From Metaphire vulgaris (Eukaryota; Annelida; Clitellata; Crassiclitellata; Megascolecidae): DNA of 64,000 nucleotides. The notes under the pieces were generated by a model. It was not told the DNA's origin. It saw nothing but the letters and a program-made list of their open reading frames with translations, and did not search any database. Location of the stretch: the NCBI GenBank assembly GCA_018105865.1, contig CM030842.1:15462867-15526866 (forward strand). The letters run 5' to 3'. The translations under genes were made by a program, and so were the position numbers. Shown here one piece after another: positions 1-19,600 of this stretch (its first letter is position 1; each line of letters starts with the position of its first letter).

Positions 1-351
1 TCAGATATCACCCTTATCACAGAAGTTAATCAACAATGTGCACATGTGGTGTGTTTGTGTCACAAGAAGTGTCCCAGGGATACCAAGTAGTGATGTCCTA
101 TATAACATGACTAGCATTAGATAGATAGATAGATAGATACTAAATTGCATGGCGCTAATTTTACAAATGCGCCGCTACTGCTGAGTCAAAGTCAAATTGA
201 AAAAGTGCGTCTTCAGTCTGCTCAAAAAGACAGTGCGCGAGACAGGTTGATCGACGCAGGTTTTGCTCGCAGTAGCTACTGAACACGTGTAACGCGTACG
301 CATACACGCAAAGGAAAGTGCAAAGGAAAATGCAAAGGAATTTCACTTGCA

Positions 352-352
352 C

Positions 353-399
<47 letters not shown>
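352..399. repeat. (TTA)n microsatellite
   Basis: About 16 TTA units. The rest of 1-538 is TERB1 intron with no other recognised feature. Confidence 0.97.
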
Positions 400-401
<2 letters not shown>

Positions 402-538
402 CGACACAATGAGTTAGCTGACTCAGAACAACGATGTTTTCTGTCAATATTTCTATGATTCCCTCGTAAAAATCATTCTTCGATACGAAAATATTACTAT
501 GGAAGAGAAGTCTGAGAATAGAAATAGAGGAACGAGAC

Positions 539-7340
<6,802 letters not shown>

Positions 7341-7571
7341 TTTTCTGCAACAAAAACATTGGTTACATCAGTGGGTTTCACACATGCTTACTTAGCCTCC
7401 TAAACCACTTAAAAATCACATTATTATTATCATCATCGTCGTCGTCGTCGTCGTCATCATCATCATCATCATCATGTTTAGATTTTTATAACAAATACAG
7501 TGGACTATAGAGATGCAAAATTCAGAAGATTTTTTAAACAAATTTTATCCACATTTTGTTGTGTCTCTGCA

Positions 7572-8335
7572 AGGACTAGTGCTACAGTAGGCTATAGATA
7601 TGCAAAAATTCAGAAGAGTGATTAAATGAATTAAAACCACATATTCTTGTGTCCCCATCTTTGCTGCATCAAACTGTACTAGAATTGTCAATATATTCTG
7701 TCTCAATTTTTTCTAGATCTTTGGAAATGCCACAAAAAATAATGAGCCATTTGAAACGACACTATGCAAAATATTTCCAGAAATCTATTCTCTGTCAAAT
7801 GTCTAAAAATCAATCAAGAGATAAGATGGTGCTTAAGAGAGCTGGTTTCTTGTATCACAGGTTTTATACACCACATAAATATTATAAAATTGATACCTTG
7901 TTTGAAATTTGACAATGCAAGGACTAGTGCTACAGTAGGCTATAGATATGCAAAAATTCAGAAGAGTGATTAAATGAATTAAAACCACATATTCTTGTGT
8001 CCCCATCTTTGCTGTGTCAAACTGTACTAGAATTGTCAATATATTCTGTCTCAATTTTTTTCTAGATCTTTGGAAATGCCACAAAAAAAAAATGAGCCAT
8101 TTGAAACGACACTATGCAAAGTCTTTCAGAAATCTATTCTCTGTCAAATGTCTAAAAAATCAATCGAGAGATAAGATGGCACTTAAGAGAGCTGGTTTCT
8201 TCTATTACAGGTTTTATAGACCACAAAATATTATAAAATTGATACCCTGTTTGAAATTGGACAATGCAATGACTAGTGCTACAGTAGGCTATAGATATGC
8301 AAAAATTCAGAAGAGTGATGAAACAAATTAAAAGT
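7572..8335 (+). repeat. 348-bp satellite, two full tandem copies plus ends
   Basis: The phrase GACTAGTGCTACAGTAGGCT recurs near 7575, 7923 and 8272, a period of 348-349 bp. Between the marks the copies are nearly identical (ATTCTTGTGTCCCCATCTTT, GAAATGCCACAAAAAA, AGAGAGCTGGTTTCTT). Short reading frames in it are not genes. Related copies lie at 3838-4225 (reverse) and 27990-28545. Confidence 0.88.
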
Positions 8336-8680
8336 TGTCAATATCCTAGGTAAAATTCTTGAGCTTCAGGTTTTGGGGGGCTTGCCCCCAAGCCCATGCC
8401 TAGCTACGTCCCTGCTTATCTGAGATTCTTTTACTGGAAAAATGTTGATGCTCCCTCTTAATATTATGGAACCTTGGCTACGCCACTGACTAGTAGGCCT
8501 ACAGTAAGAACAACTAGCCAATAACTCTTGCTTTTATATCAAAGTGACAATATCAAGAAAATGAACCATTATTAACCTAATTTTGTAGCAATATTATTTA
8601 GGAATAAATTATAGAAATCTACAAGAGATTTGAAGGCTCCAAGACTGATCCACGGACCGCTATTCAGAGTTACTGTTAGG

Positions 8681-8939
8681 CATGGGCGTATTTAGAAAGG
8701 CTTAAAGAGGTAAGCTGAAATTTAAGAAGTTCGAAAAATAGTTTTTATTCTATGTTCTGCAATAACATACAGTTTAAGTTTATTAATAGTACCACCTGTA
8801 AAGTACTGACCGTAAATTTACTGCAACTGAGTTAAGTTTAATCGTCGGTCTAACAGTTTTTAAGTGCAACCGAAGGGAAGGACCAAAGACCAAAGGGGTA
8901 TGCTATGGATCAGAAGCATACTCTCTAAATACGCCACTG
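8681..8939. mobile_element. MITE with GGCGTATTTAGA termini, about 259 bp
   Basis: CATGGGCGTATTTAGA on the left matches the complement of TCTAAATACGCCACTG on the right. No reading frame inside. Confidence 0.6.
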
Positions 8940-9528
8940 TTGCTACGCAACTGTATACGCAGTTAATGTGGCGCTAAATAAAAATACGTACATTAAAATG
9001 TAATGTAGCCTAATGTCAACCTATGTCAATTTCTGTAGCGCCGAAGTTTAATGCGGACGAATCAGCATTTATCCAGCGCAATAAACCTTAAGATCCACTA
9101 ACATAACAATTCAAATGAATCTTCGCTAATTACCTGATTAAAGAAGCGACTTGAGCGAATTTTACAAAATCCAGAAGAATCAAAATTAAGATAAAATCCT
9201 TTTATTATTCTTTTAACAGCAGACGAATAGAAACCAAGAATAATTGGGTCCAATGTAGACAAGTATGTGAGTTGGTGGGTTGATGGACATTATTTTAACG
9301 CTATTATCATGAGAAAGTTCATCAAATCTAAAATCCATTCAACTCCTATGACGCCAAATTCAGAACTAATACAGACAAAATTTGAATAGGGGTACAATTC
9401 CTAATTTAGGTAGAATGTATAATTAATAAAATGCATATTTCGTGCACTTTTGGTGCACTTTTTGACCGGGCTTATCCACCATAGACTGTCACCCGTTTGT
9501 CCGGCCGGATACCCTGGATTTGACCTGG

Positions 9529-9617
9529 ATCTTTAGTGGTTTGGATTTGGAGTGCCATCGGTTGATGCTCCTGTGCATTATGAAAGTGGCGCTATAGAAG
9601 TTTAAGATTAGATTAGA
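9529..9617 (+). mobile_element. SINE 3' end, GCGCTATAGAAG family
   Basis: GTGCCATCGGTTGATGCTCC then GTGGCGCTATAGAAGTTTAA. Related ends are at 25345-25439, 32865-32930 (ends in TTGA repeats), 16682-16760 (reverse) and 47390-47490. Recurrence in unrelated introns shows a dispersed repeat. Confidence 0.6.
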
Positions 9618-10225
9618 ACAAAGCACGGCAGTTATGCAGAGGGAAATCAGTCACCTGGCAAGAGCTTGAAGCATTGTTTGTAAGACCTCGAGATTATAAT
9701 AATGTGATTTAAAGTGGTTTAGGAGGCTAAGTAAGCCTGTATGAAAACCATAGGTTGTTCTGTATTAGATCCAGAGACAGAACCATTTTGATGGTTAAGT
9801 TAGTCATCCCGATAATGTAGTAGCAAGTCACAAAAATATTTTGCAGACAGATCCAAAAACTATTTTTGCAAGATACACTTTGTATAGTACGTAGCTTTGG
9901 GCCTGTTCATAATCACACTGGTGTTTGTGTCGATTTTATCGGTGTGAATGAGGCTTTAGACCAAAAGTCAACCCAATTTGAAACTGAACTTTGTTCGTTT
10001 TTGAGATGTCAATTTTGGATGTCAGATAAATTTAAATTGCATTAGTGGCAATGAGTTCACACTAGAGATTCTTGATCGTATTATGAAATTTTGTCAACAC
10101 ATTTGCTAAAAAAAACGATTTTTTAAGGAAAATGCCTTTACATCATCAGTTGCATCACAGGCACAATTGAATAATTCCAACTTTATATATTTAATCTGAT
10201 AAAATACACTGGAACAACGCTTGCA

Positions 10226-10290
10226 TTTATTGAACTCTTTATCATAAAGTCAGACAACAAAAAAGTCAAACATAAGAATTAACATTTATT
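10226..10290 (-). terminator. Candidate polyadenylation signals for UBTF
   Basis: AATAAA on the minus strand at 10285-10290 and again at 10226-10231, about 300 and 355 nt past the UBTF stop. Confidence 0.5.
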
Positions 10291-10472
10291 AAAAGCTGTA
10301 CAAGTGCTCGATAAAACGACATTGAATTTTGGAAGAACTGTGGAGATTGAGATATGCTTTACTTTTTAATAATCCAATTATATTATACAGAACCGTGAAA
10401 CTGCTAAAATTTAAAAAAAGACACAATCCTAGTTGGCTTTTCATATAAAGAAATATTTGTATATTTTAAAAA

Positions 10473-10475
<3 letters not shown>

Positions 10476-10530
<55 letters not shown>
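10476..10530. repeat. (TA)n microsatellite in UBTF 3' UTR
   Basis: About 25 TA units, 60 nt past the UBTF stop and upstream of the candidate AATAAA, so probably in the UBTF 3' UTR. Confidence 0.95.
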
Positions 10531-10531
<1 letters not shown>

Positions 10532-10584
10532 TAAAGCATAAATGGAGAAGTCATATCTTGCAATTAGATGACTGACTGAGATAA

Positions 10585-12179
10585 CTAAGTAGAAGAACTA
10601 GAAGACATATCAGTATCTGACTCAGGCGATGAGCTATCATTACTACTGTCATTATAAACTTCTTTTGCACTCAAGCGACCAGCTTTACCCTAAAATGAAA
10701 TCAAAAACAAGTTAATCAGAGGCTCATCAAAATCAAAATAAGTTACAACACCAGACAACAAAGTGCTTTGCACAAAAATGGATTCCCGCTTCACGAAAGA
10801 GTAACTCTCACATAGAAACTACTTATTTCATAGCCAATAAATTACAATATACAACAAACAAAATTAATAAGCAATTGAACAACTACTGATATAATTTTAC
10901 AATATATGGAGTATTATCTAACCTACATAATTGTACATACTGATTACAGTCAAACATGTTTGCTGCCACAACTTACAATCGCCATCGGTATTCATGGAAA
11001 ATGGCACCGACCGTAAAAAATGCTAGAATAACAGGAATTTTTAAAGCAAAAAAGCCTATATGTAAAAAAATTACGGGCATAGCTGTAACTGCTCAGGTTC
11101 GGTGACAGATTCCAATCGTTACTAAAAATAGATATGCATGCTGACCCCAGCTGACCTGAGTTTGAATGCTATTTCCATTGGCTGGATTCTTTGCCTGGCC
11201 AACGTCCCCGCCATTGTCTTCGCCCGATTCTGAGCTCGACTCAGTGTCGTCCGACTCTGATTCACTAGTGCTAGTGTTAGCATCTTCATTATCTTCTTCT
11301 TCGTCATCAGAGGACGAAGACTCAGCCTCTGTACTCGACCCATCTCCATCATCTTCATTATCATCATCGTCATCATCATCCTCATCATCGGAAGAACTGT
11401 CTTCCTCCTCCTCCTCTTCTGGTATCTAAAACAATAATGTTTCTGATGAGACAAGCAGCTTAGAAGTAAATTTAAGTTGTAGTAATAAAATGCATTGTAT
11501 TAAGATAGAAGCATACACTTGTAATCAATACAGATCTGTAATATCCAAGTAAACGAGCAAAGGAGGCTTCATTTATCCGACTTCTTGGATGTCATCCAAA
11601 AGGTTTTTATTCCTCTTCAAATCTGTCCATTGCTATTTCCTCCAAAGTCATCCGGTGTCTTCCGTCAGTTTTTCCATTGAGATTCAGTCTTGCCATGTGC
11701 AGATCCTCTTCCAATCCTTCCACCCATCATCTTTTCTGTCTTTCTTCTTCTCACCTCTGGTTTGTAGTTGAAAATTCATTTTGGGTTTCTTATTTCTTCC
11801 ATTCTGAGTAAGTGCCCCGGTCCATTTCATTCATTCCTGTCTTTCTGATTACTTTCTAAGCCATTCATTTTCTGTTACTATTATTTTTTTCTCCATGGTC
11901 CAAGATTCACATCCATATGTTAGTGTTGGTATTACACAAGTACCGTTATTTAGAGCAAAGTAAATAAAGAAAGACGTTCTTTAAACATTCTTACGTCTTT
12001 CTTAGTCTTTCTTTTCTTCTTTGAAGGTGTGTTCAACTCCTCAAACTGCTTGCGGTCTTTGGGAGATAAACTCTAAGAAATGAGAAAACAAATTAGTCAT
12101 AAACTAAAACTGATCACCTGCAGAACTATTTTGACTATACCTCAAGCAATAATATCATTGTATTGTATACTGGGCTATT

Positions 12180-12232
<53 letters not shown>

Positions 12233-13488
12233 CATGAACTGATTATGGTGGCATATCGCATAAGCTATAGGACACCTAAACTAAAAACAAACAGTATATC
12301 ATACAACGATCAATGTGCTGGGTAACTACGAACAAAGAGAGCAGTTTTAAGTTTTCGTTTGAATGTTTCCATTGTCTTTGCCTTAGTTGTTGATGGTGGC
12401 AGGCTATTCCAAATATAGCACCATTAGCATAGGATAACTGAAGACAAGGGTGCTTTACAAGGGCATGACTCCCTAAACAGATGGCTTATCATCAATCAAA
12501 TAAGTAATCAACAGCAGTGCGTGCCATCATGGATATTAATCACGTTGAAACGTGAATGGAAAATGTTACCTATTCTCCAGGACATAACTTCTAGTACACA
12601 CTAACTTCTCTTCAGCGCAAATGGCATGTGGACCACTGCACTAATCCATTACAAATTTCATCTGGGTGACAAGCTGTGAAAACCACTAATTAACACATTT
12701 AGACTAAAGTCAAACGCCAGCCCAGCTATAGATTAGAATTCACATCCCACATACAGGGTGGTGCCCAAAAAAGGGACTATATTAAATGCAAACCTACATG
12801 TGACTTGTCCAGTTTTTTTGTGCCACCCTGTACATATAATAGCTATTCCTAATTCACAGAATTATATACAAATCAACCAAATACAAATTGTATTCTGGCT
12901 AACGGCCTCTACGACATAGTTCTAGCCTACAGTTTACGGTACAATAGCTGAACAGTGAACACCCTTGCCAAATCTGTTATCAGTTGTAAGAATAAAATCG
13001 TACTTTCTTGAATTTTTCAATATCTTTCCGATACTGGGTCCACATCAGATCTTTGCGTCGGTTGTGCTGTTGCTTTTCCTCGTCCGACAGTGCCAGCCAG
13101 CGTCTTCCGATTTCCTGCAGCCTCTCGTTTGCCTTTACGTCCTTCAGCTGAGTAAGAAGCTCCTTTGAAAACAACTGGTAACCGGAACTGCAGATCACAA
13201 ACAAAATGCTCGCTAACAGTCATCGACGTTGACCCCTAAGCAAGGTATAGAGATGGTCACACACTAGGCTAACGTGAAATCAATTCAAATCTGCTAAGAC
13301 TTGTTAGCCAGATGATATTAGGCTTTCTTGTATTTAACATTCACCCCACCATCACCCCCACCACCATTCAAAACCAAAACCATGTACATTCAAGCAATGT
13401 AGTTCCTGCAATAAAAAATTCGGATTTAATGAAAATTCTGTGAAAAAGAGGTTCCTCAAAGTCAAATTTCATATTAAAATGAATGTGT

Positions 13489-13519
<31 letters not shown>

Positions 13520-16500
13520 GGATATAGCAGACAAAATCTGTAGGTTTCTCAACTCTCCCATAATAAGAGTGTGGTGTAAATTCTACTTGAAATCAACAAA
13601 ACTAGTTTATTTTTCTAATTCGCACAGAAACTGTTTATTTTACCAGACACATACGTGAAAATGTTTTTACTTACTGTGGGGGTTTTGGTGGTTCACCTGG
13701 AAAATTTGCTTTCTTGACCTTTTTACTGGCAGCAGGTGGAGGCTGAATTGTTTCCCTAACAACAACAAGAAATTCATGTCAGTATAAAATAGCACTGAAG
13801 GAGTCCCGTGTTACAATAAAAAAGATCTCCCAAATTTTCAATGAAACATACCAACTATGATTTGTACAAAATGAGGATGGAACCATTTGTCACTTTCCGA
13901 AGTCCAATTTAAGGAATACAAATTTTTGTATCTCAGTTTTCTTATATAGTCAAATATGGAATACACAGGTCAATACTATAAATACTATATTGTTGATGTC
14001 ATAACAATGTTCAGACAGAGAGATTAGTGTACAGGGAACCCAAGAACCATCAATACAGTGCTTCTGTAATATACTATTGGATTCAAACACAAACCACCCA
14101 CCCAAAATAATACCAGTGTATTCAGGATTACCTTATGTAAAGACCTACACTTTCAGCTACCAAAACCTTTAGTCTTACTTAAGAACCTATAGATTCTACA
14201 GTCATCTCTAGGGTAGCAACTAATGCAAAAAAGAAGGGGCCACTCACTGGGCCACTTTCTGCTTCTCTTCCTCCTCCAGCTTTTTGTACTTCACCTATGT
14301 CAGAAGCATGCAAAATATATAGCCACAAAGTTTGACTGTTACAGCAAAGCATCAAGGTCAAAAACAACGTTTATATACAGGTTTTTAGGTCAAACAATGT
14401 AATGTAACGTGGCATTTGTATAGCACCTCTTCTATTTCTACTCAGAGGCAATACGATACAAAAGAAAATCAAATTAGTTTACAAAGTAAGACAGTAACTA
14501 CAATACCCTATCTTTTTCACTCAATTTTGCAAAAGATGAGTAAGTAAGATGGTGGCTACAGTACCTTATCCTTTTCACTTAGACAATTGTATTCTTTGAC
14601 TAGCAGTCTCTGCAACTCATTATCGTCCATTTCCGGATTCTTCTTTCGATAATCGTCCTTCTTGTCGTTTATGAACAGAAAGACGGCAGCTATTGGCTTC
14701 TGGGGTCTCTCAATGGCGACAGAAGTCTAAATCGAAATAAAAGTATTGCTTCTAGATAAAATTAAAACAGAAAATCACAAAATCCAAGTACCATCACAAC
14801 CCGATATACAGTAGTAACTGGCCATTTATCATATTAGACTCAAATGGGGGTTTACTTTCAAGAAACAACAAATAGATCTCATGTTAAAAAGTAGACTCGG
14901 TACATCAAAATGGTAATTATCAATTATTATTATTATGGTTATTAATTATAATAATAATAATAATAATAATTATCAATTATTACTGCAGTCAAAGTGCTGG
15001 AGCTGGGTGGCTGCTTCTTCCTCTTATCGCCTTCTTCTTCTTCCAGTTTCTTTCGTTCATCCTCGGGAAGACTCTTGAGGTATTTCTCGTACTTTATCCG
15101 GTATTCCTGGTTTCGCTGAAAACACAGGATACAGTATAGCATCTCTAGAACGTACTTAACAGGTCTGTAAAATATAGTACCTTATATCCGAAGTATGTTA
15201 GAGGAAGACAACGAATAAAGTATACAGACAGCCTAAAAGATGCAACAGGAACTAAAGACATAATCAAACTGATAAGGAAAGCCAGAAACATAGAAGATTG
15301 GAAAACCTTGGTCGCTGACGTAGCAATACTTGGCACATGAATAAGATGTTCTATAAATTTCCATCCATTATGGTAGCACATCAAATGGGGCAGTACATTA
15401 TAACTGAGCATATGTTATAACCGAGTTTCATATATTGAAGTTTTACTGTATTCACAATTTCCAATACATTTAAAAATAATATCAACAACAGCATCTCACA
15501 AATAATAATATCTGTCCGAATTAATCTAAAGTAAAGAAGCTCATCGTTTGATTTTTAAAATGCCAGTAACTTCGGCTACGATTTCAGAGATCAATAAATC
15601 TAAAAGTAAATTGCCCAGTAACCGACCAGTTTTATATTAAAATGCAAAAACGAACCTCTTCCGCTTTCAAGTTGTACGCCTCGCGTTTGTCTTCGGTCAG
15701 CTTTTTCCAGCGTCTCGAGACCTCACCCAGTCGTTCAATGTTAGGCATGTCAGTCAGAGAATGCAGCGTCTCGACGGTAAACAAGCTGTAGCCATTTCTA
15801 AGCAACGCACAGTACCGAATAAGTAAAAGTAAGTAAGTAAAATCCTGTGGATTTATACAGCACTTTGAAAGCAGTACCACAGCACGGCCAAAAGGATAGG
15901 GTTCAACCAGGCACAGGGTCATCGTATCCAAAGGGACACCGGGATTGGATGTCTTGGCTTTGGATTCAATAACCATCCCAAGCCAAAATAATCCAACATT
16001 AAACTCTAAATAGCAATACAACGTCCATCCAATCCAGTTTCAACGTAAAATGCCACATAAATGAAACATCTAGTGATAATTAGTGCAAAATGCTAGGAGT
16101 GCCTCTGAGTAGAAATAGAAGAGGCGCTATACAAATGTCATATTACATTACATTGCAAAATTCCCTGTACGTATGTTTCCATTTACGATACTGAGAACAT
16201 CCAACCGTCATCATAAAATACAAATTTATTTAGAATCAGCTCCAAGCATAGTAAAAAAAAGAATAATTATAAAATACGCAGTGGCGTACACAGGAGGCTT
16301 TTCCGGTTTTCCGTCAAAGTGATCCTTGATCTTCTGCTCCGCTTTGCTGAGGAAAGATTTGAGTGGTCGCGGCTGGTAGTCAGGATGCTCCAGTCGATAT
16401 TTCTCGACGTCCAACTAGAACATCAAACAGAAAACTCTGGAAAAGATCTTAGAAAAATTTTTTTACCTGCCAACTGTATATGTAAATGCTTAGAGTGATA

Positions 16501-16598
16501 TGAAAAATGCTGAAATATGTTACATGAAAATGTTTCATATTCCATCAAACAAATATTAGATAATTCCAACTTTAAACTCTGAATTTTAAACAGAGCGC

Positions 16599-16654
<56 letters not shown>

Positions 16655-19600
16655 GCACTCAATTAATCAATCAATCAACTTCTATGGTGCCACTATAATA
16701 AAGCACAGGGCACCAGCCAATGGTGCACCAGATCCAATCCAAATTAGAGCCAGGTTAAGCCAGAAAGTTTCAACAAAATTAACTGATGTTAACAAATCAA
16801 TTCCAGTACATACAGCAGAAGGATAAGCAATTGGAGTAAAAATTCTGCACTGATCTGCCAACATTTAAACCACTCACGTCATACTTTTCTTTCGCTTCGA
16901 TCGCAAGTTTTATATACTTGAGTTTCTTGCCGTCGCCCAAACGAAACCACTCCGACTTGAATTTTTCATAGAGCTGTTTACGACTGACCTGAAAACACAA
17001 ACAAAGGCACACAATCCAAAGGTTTGCATTGCTGAGGCTATGTTTAGCGATATCTAAATTACAAATACTCTTGGCAGTTTTAGAGCAACAGACATTGCAG
17101 TGGCGCCATCTATCTCTGTGACCAGCTTGGTTCCAGGATTTCTTTGTATCCGCTTTTGAATTCATCCAAAGTTGATGGGGTGAAGAAAATAGAAGCAAAA
17201 AATCAATTTACCCCCATGGCTATGTTTATCCCTAATTTGACTAAATTTACTGAAAAATAGGTTGTCAGTTTTAAAACAGTCATCTTGCAGTTTTTCCCCA
17301 GCTGATCATTAGAATTTTACAGAAAATAGTTTCACAAGCAAAAAAGTCTGGAAGTCTGGTGGGGGTGCATCCCCTTTCATCCCCCATGTGGGTCCATAAA
17401 AAAGAGGCAAGCACTAAATAAAATAAAATCGCATAGCAGGCACATCGTTCACTCAGATCGTGCTTGAGTTGAAATCATTTCCTGAAATTATGGAATAATT
17501 CAAAGCAAGTTCATTTCTAGGTCTAGGGCTGCAAGAACATACGACGAAACAACCCGCTCTACCAAACAGCCAACAGCATGTAATGTATGCAGTGTACTAC
17601 GCAAACATCCAAATTTCAAACGACGCGAACAGCGTTGATGCCACATACATCCGCATTTGTCTCCTCCGAGTATTTTTCCGTGATGTACAGCTGCATTGCG
17701 GTCGTGCTCTTCGGAGGAGCGGAATGGAATGGATGTTTGTGCGATGTCCCGCCTTGCCTATCGTCATCATCAAACGCCTCTGGATGGTGCTTTCTGTAGA
17801 CAGAGACAAAAAGGAAAGCTTCTTCATATAGAACATTAGACACCACTGCAATCTCAAAAAGAAGCAAACAGACAAAGAAGAAAAACACAAAATCAGAAAA
17901 TGGCTAGAAAAACAACAAAACCTATCATTCAAAATGGTCCAACCGATTTAAAACCCAACGCAAAATAACCCCTTATCCGGATCCCCAGTTAAAATTAACA
18001 TCACTGTCCAACAAAGATGCCAATATGTTTACAACTGTCAGTTGACGCTGCTACCGCCTGGTGAATAAAACAGTGACAAATTTAAGCCTGAACGTCGCAT
18101 TTTTCGTACTGTCTCTTTACAACCATCAGAACATTGGCAATTAATAAAAATAAACTTGGTGAGAAATGAGAACTGTTTGAATGTTAACCTGAACTCAATC
18201 ATTGCCGACTTCCACTCTTCCATCCCCTTGTTATACGCATCGATATATTTTTTCTAGAAACAGGCAAACAGCAGCAAATATATCTATCACTAAGGGTCCA
18301 TCCACATAGTATGTACACACGAAGGGGAATGGGGAGGGTGGGCTGGATATATTAAATTTTGCATATAGGGGGGGGGGGTGGTGAAAATATGCCTTCTTTT
18401 GCATATGCACTATATGGATGAGCCTAATGAAGTGCTGCAAAAACTCATTTAATTTTCATTCACATTTCTAAAAAGATCGATATAATAGCGCTCAAACCAA
18501 AGCCTCTCAACAGCTAATCAAGAAAACTAAGACAGTAAACAGTGCTTTGACTGGCAACAATCTTATTGATAATTATAAATGTTGTTTAGTTACAAATTTT
18601 ATGGTTTTCCTTAATAACCTATTCACTTCATACACACAGTACTATTAAAGAAGATCCCACCAGCCAATGTTATCAATGCCAACAATTCGAACCTTTTTCT
18701 TCTCCGACAGGTTTGCATACTTCTTTGAGAGCTCCTTAGTCAGGTCTGTCACTCCCATCTTTGGATGCTTGGCGGAATACTTCTGACGCTTAGCCATGAA
18801 AAAACGGAAGTAAGGAGTCAAAGGTTTCTTCGGCATGTCAGGATGCTTTGTCTACAATGTCATCATCTCAAATTACAACCAAATATTGTCTACATCAAAA
18901 AGAAGAAAAAATCTCCTAAATACCATAAAAGACCAAATTAGGTATTAATATATTTAGTAATAACTAATAATGTTAAATACACTGGTGTAGCCATGGTTCC
19001 AGAATATAGGGGTACCATCAAGGCAGACTACATCCCATTTGGTCTGACTATGGGGTTGGGGATCATCATAAGCCCCCCCCCCAGCAGGGGCAGAACCCCA
19101 GCATTTGAGTAATCAATAATAGGGTTAAACTGTGTGCTCTGGTGCATACTTTAAAACCTTTAATTATGATTTATTATCAGAAGATAAATTCTGTCAAAAG
19201 ATACTGCTCTGCCCCCCCCAAATTTCTCATACTTTTTTGCACAAATCCAATGAATGAACCCGGATTGAAACTAGGCTAATCTTTACATTTAACTTTAATT
19301 TTTAAACTTTAATTTTTAAAAATCCTCACAGACAATGAATAACAGTATTATCTACTCTTTCTCACCAAATTTATAACAAATTCTGAAATTTAAAACCACA
19401 AGAGATTAGTCTGAGAATATCAGAATGAAACCATCTTCCGTCACAAAGACCTTTACCATCTTTTTCCCAAACGCATTCCACGGGTGCTTCATCCAGGACT
19501 TTGCATCCACCACCAACTCACTCATGGTTCTAAAGCGACGAAGCTAAACAGAAACCAAACTGAAGTGAAAATGAAATATCCAATCACTTCTTCTCATGCA

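Larger units (their letters stand above)
7341..10584. other. Intergenic region between TERB1 and UBTF
   Basis: Holds a SINE body in reverse ending in (ATC/GTC)n (7352-7475), the 348-bp satellite (7572-8335), two MITE-like segments (around 8340-8480 and 8681-8939), a SINE 3' end (9529-9617), another SINE body (9700-9760) and the probable UBTF 3' UTR (about 10220-10584). The TERB1 promoter and 5' UTR exon should be here, but I could not locate them. Confidence 0.7.

Noticed and set aside
7649..8331. Repeated small plus-strand frames (SHLKRHYAK...)
   Set aside because: They repeat because they lie in the 348-bp satellite; no conserved domain.
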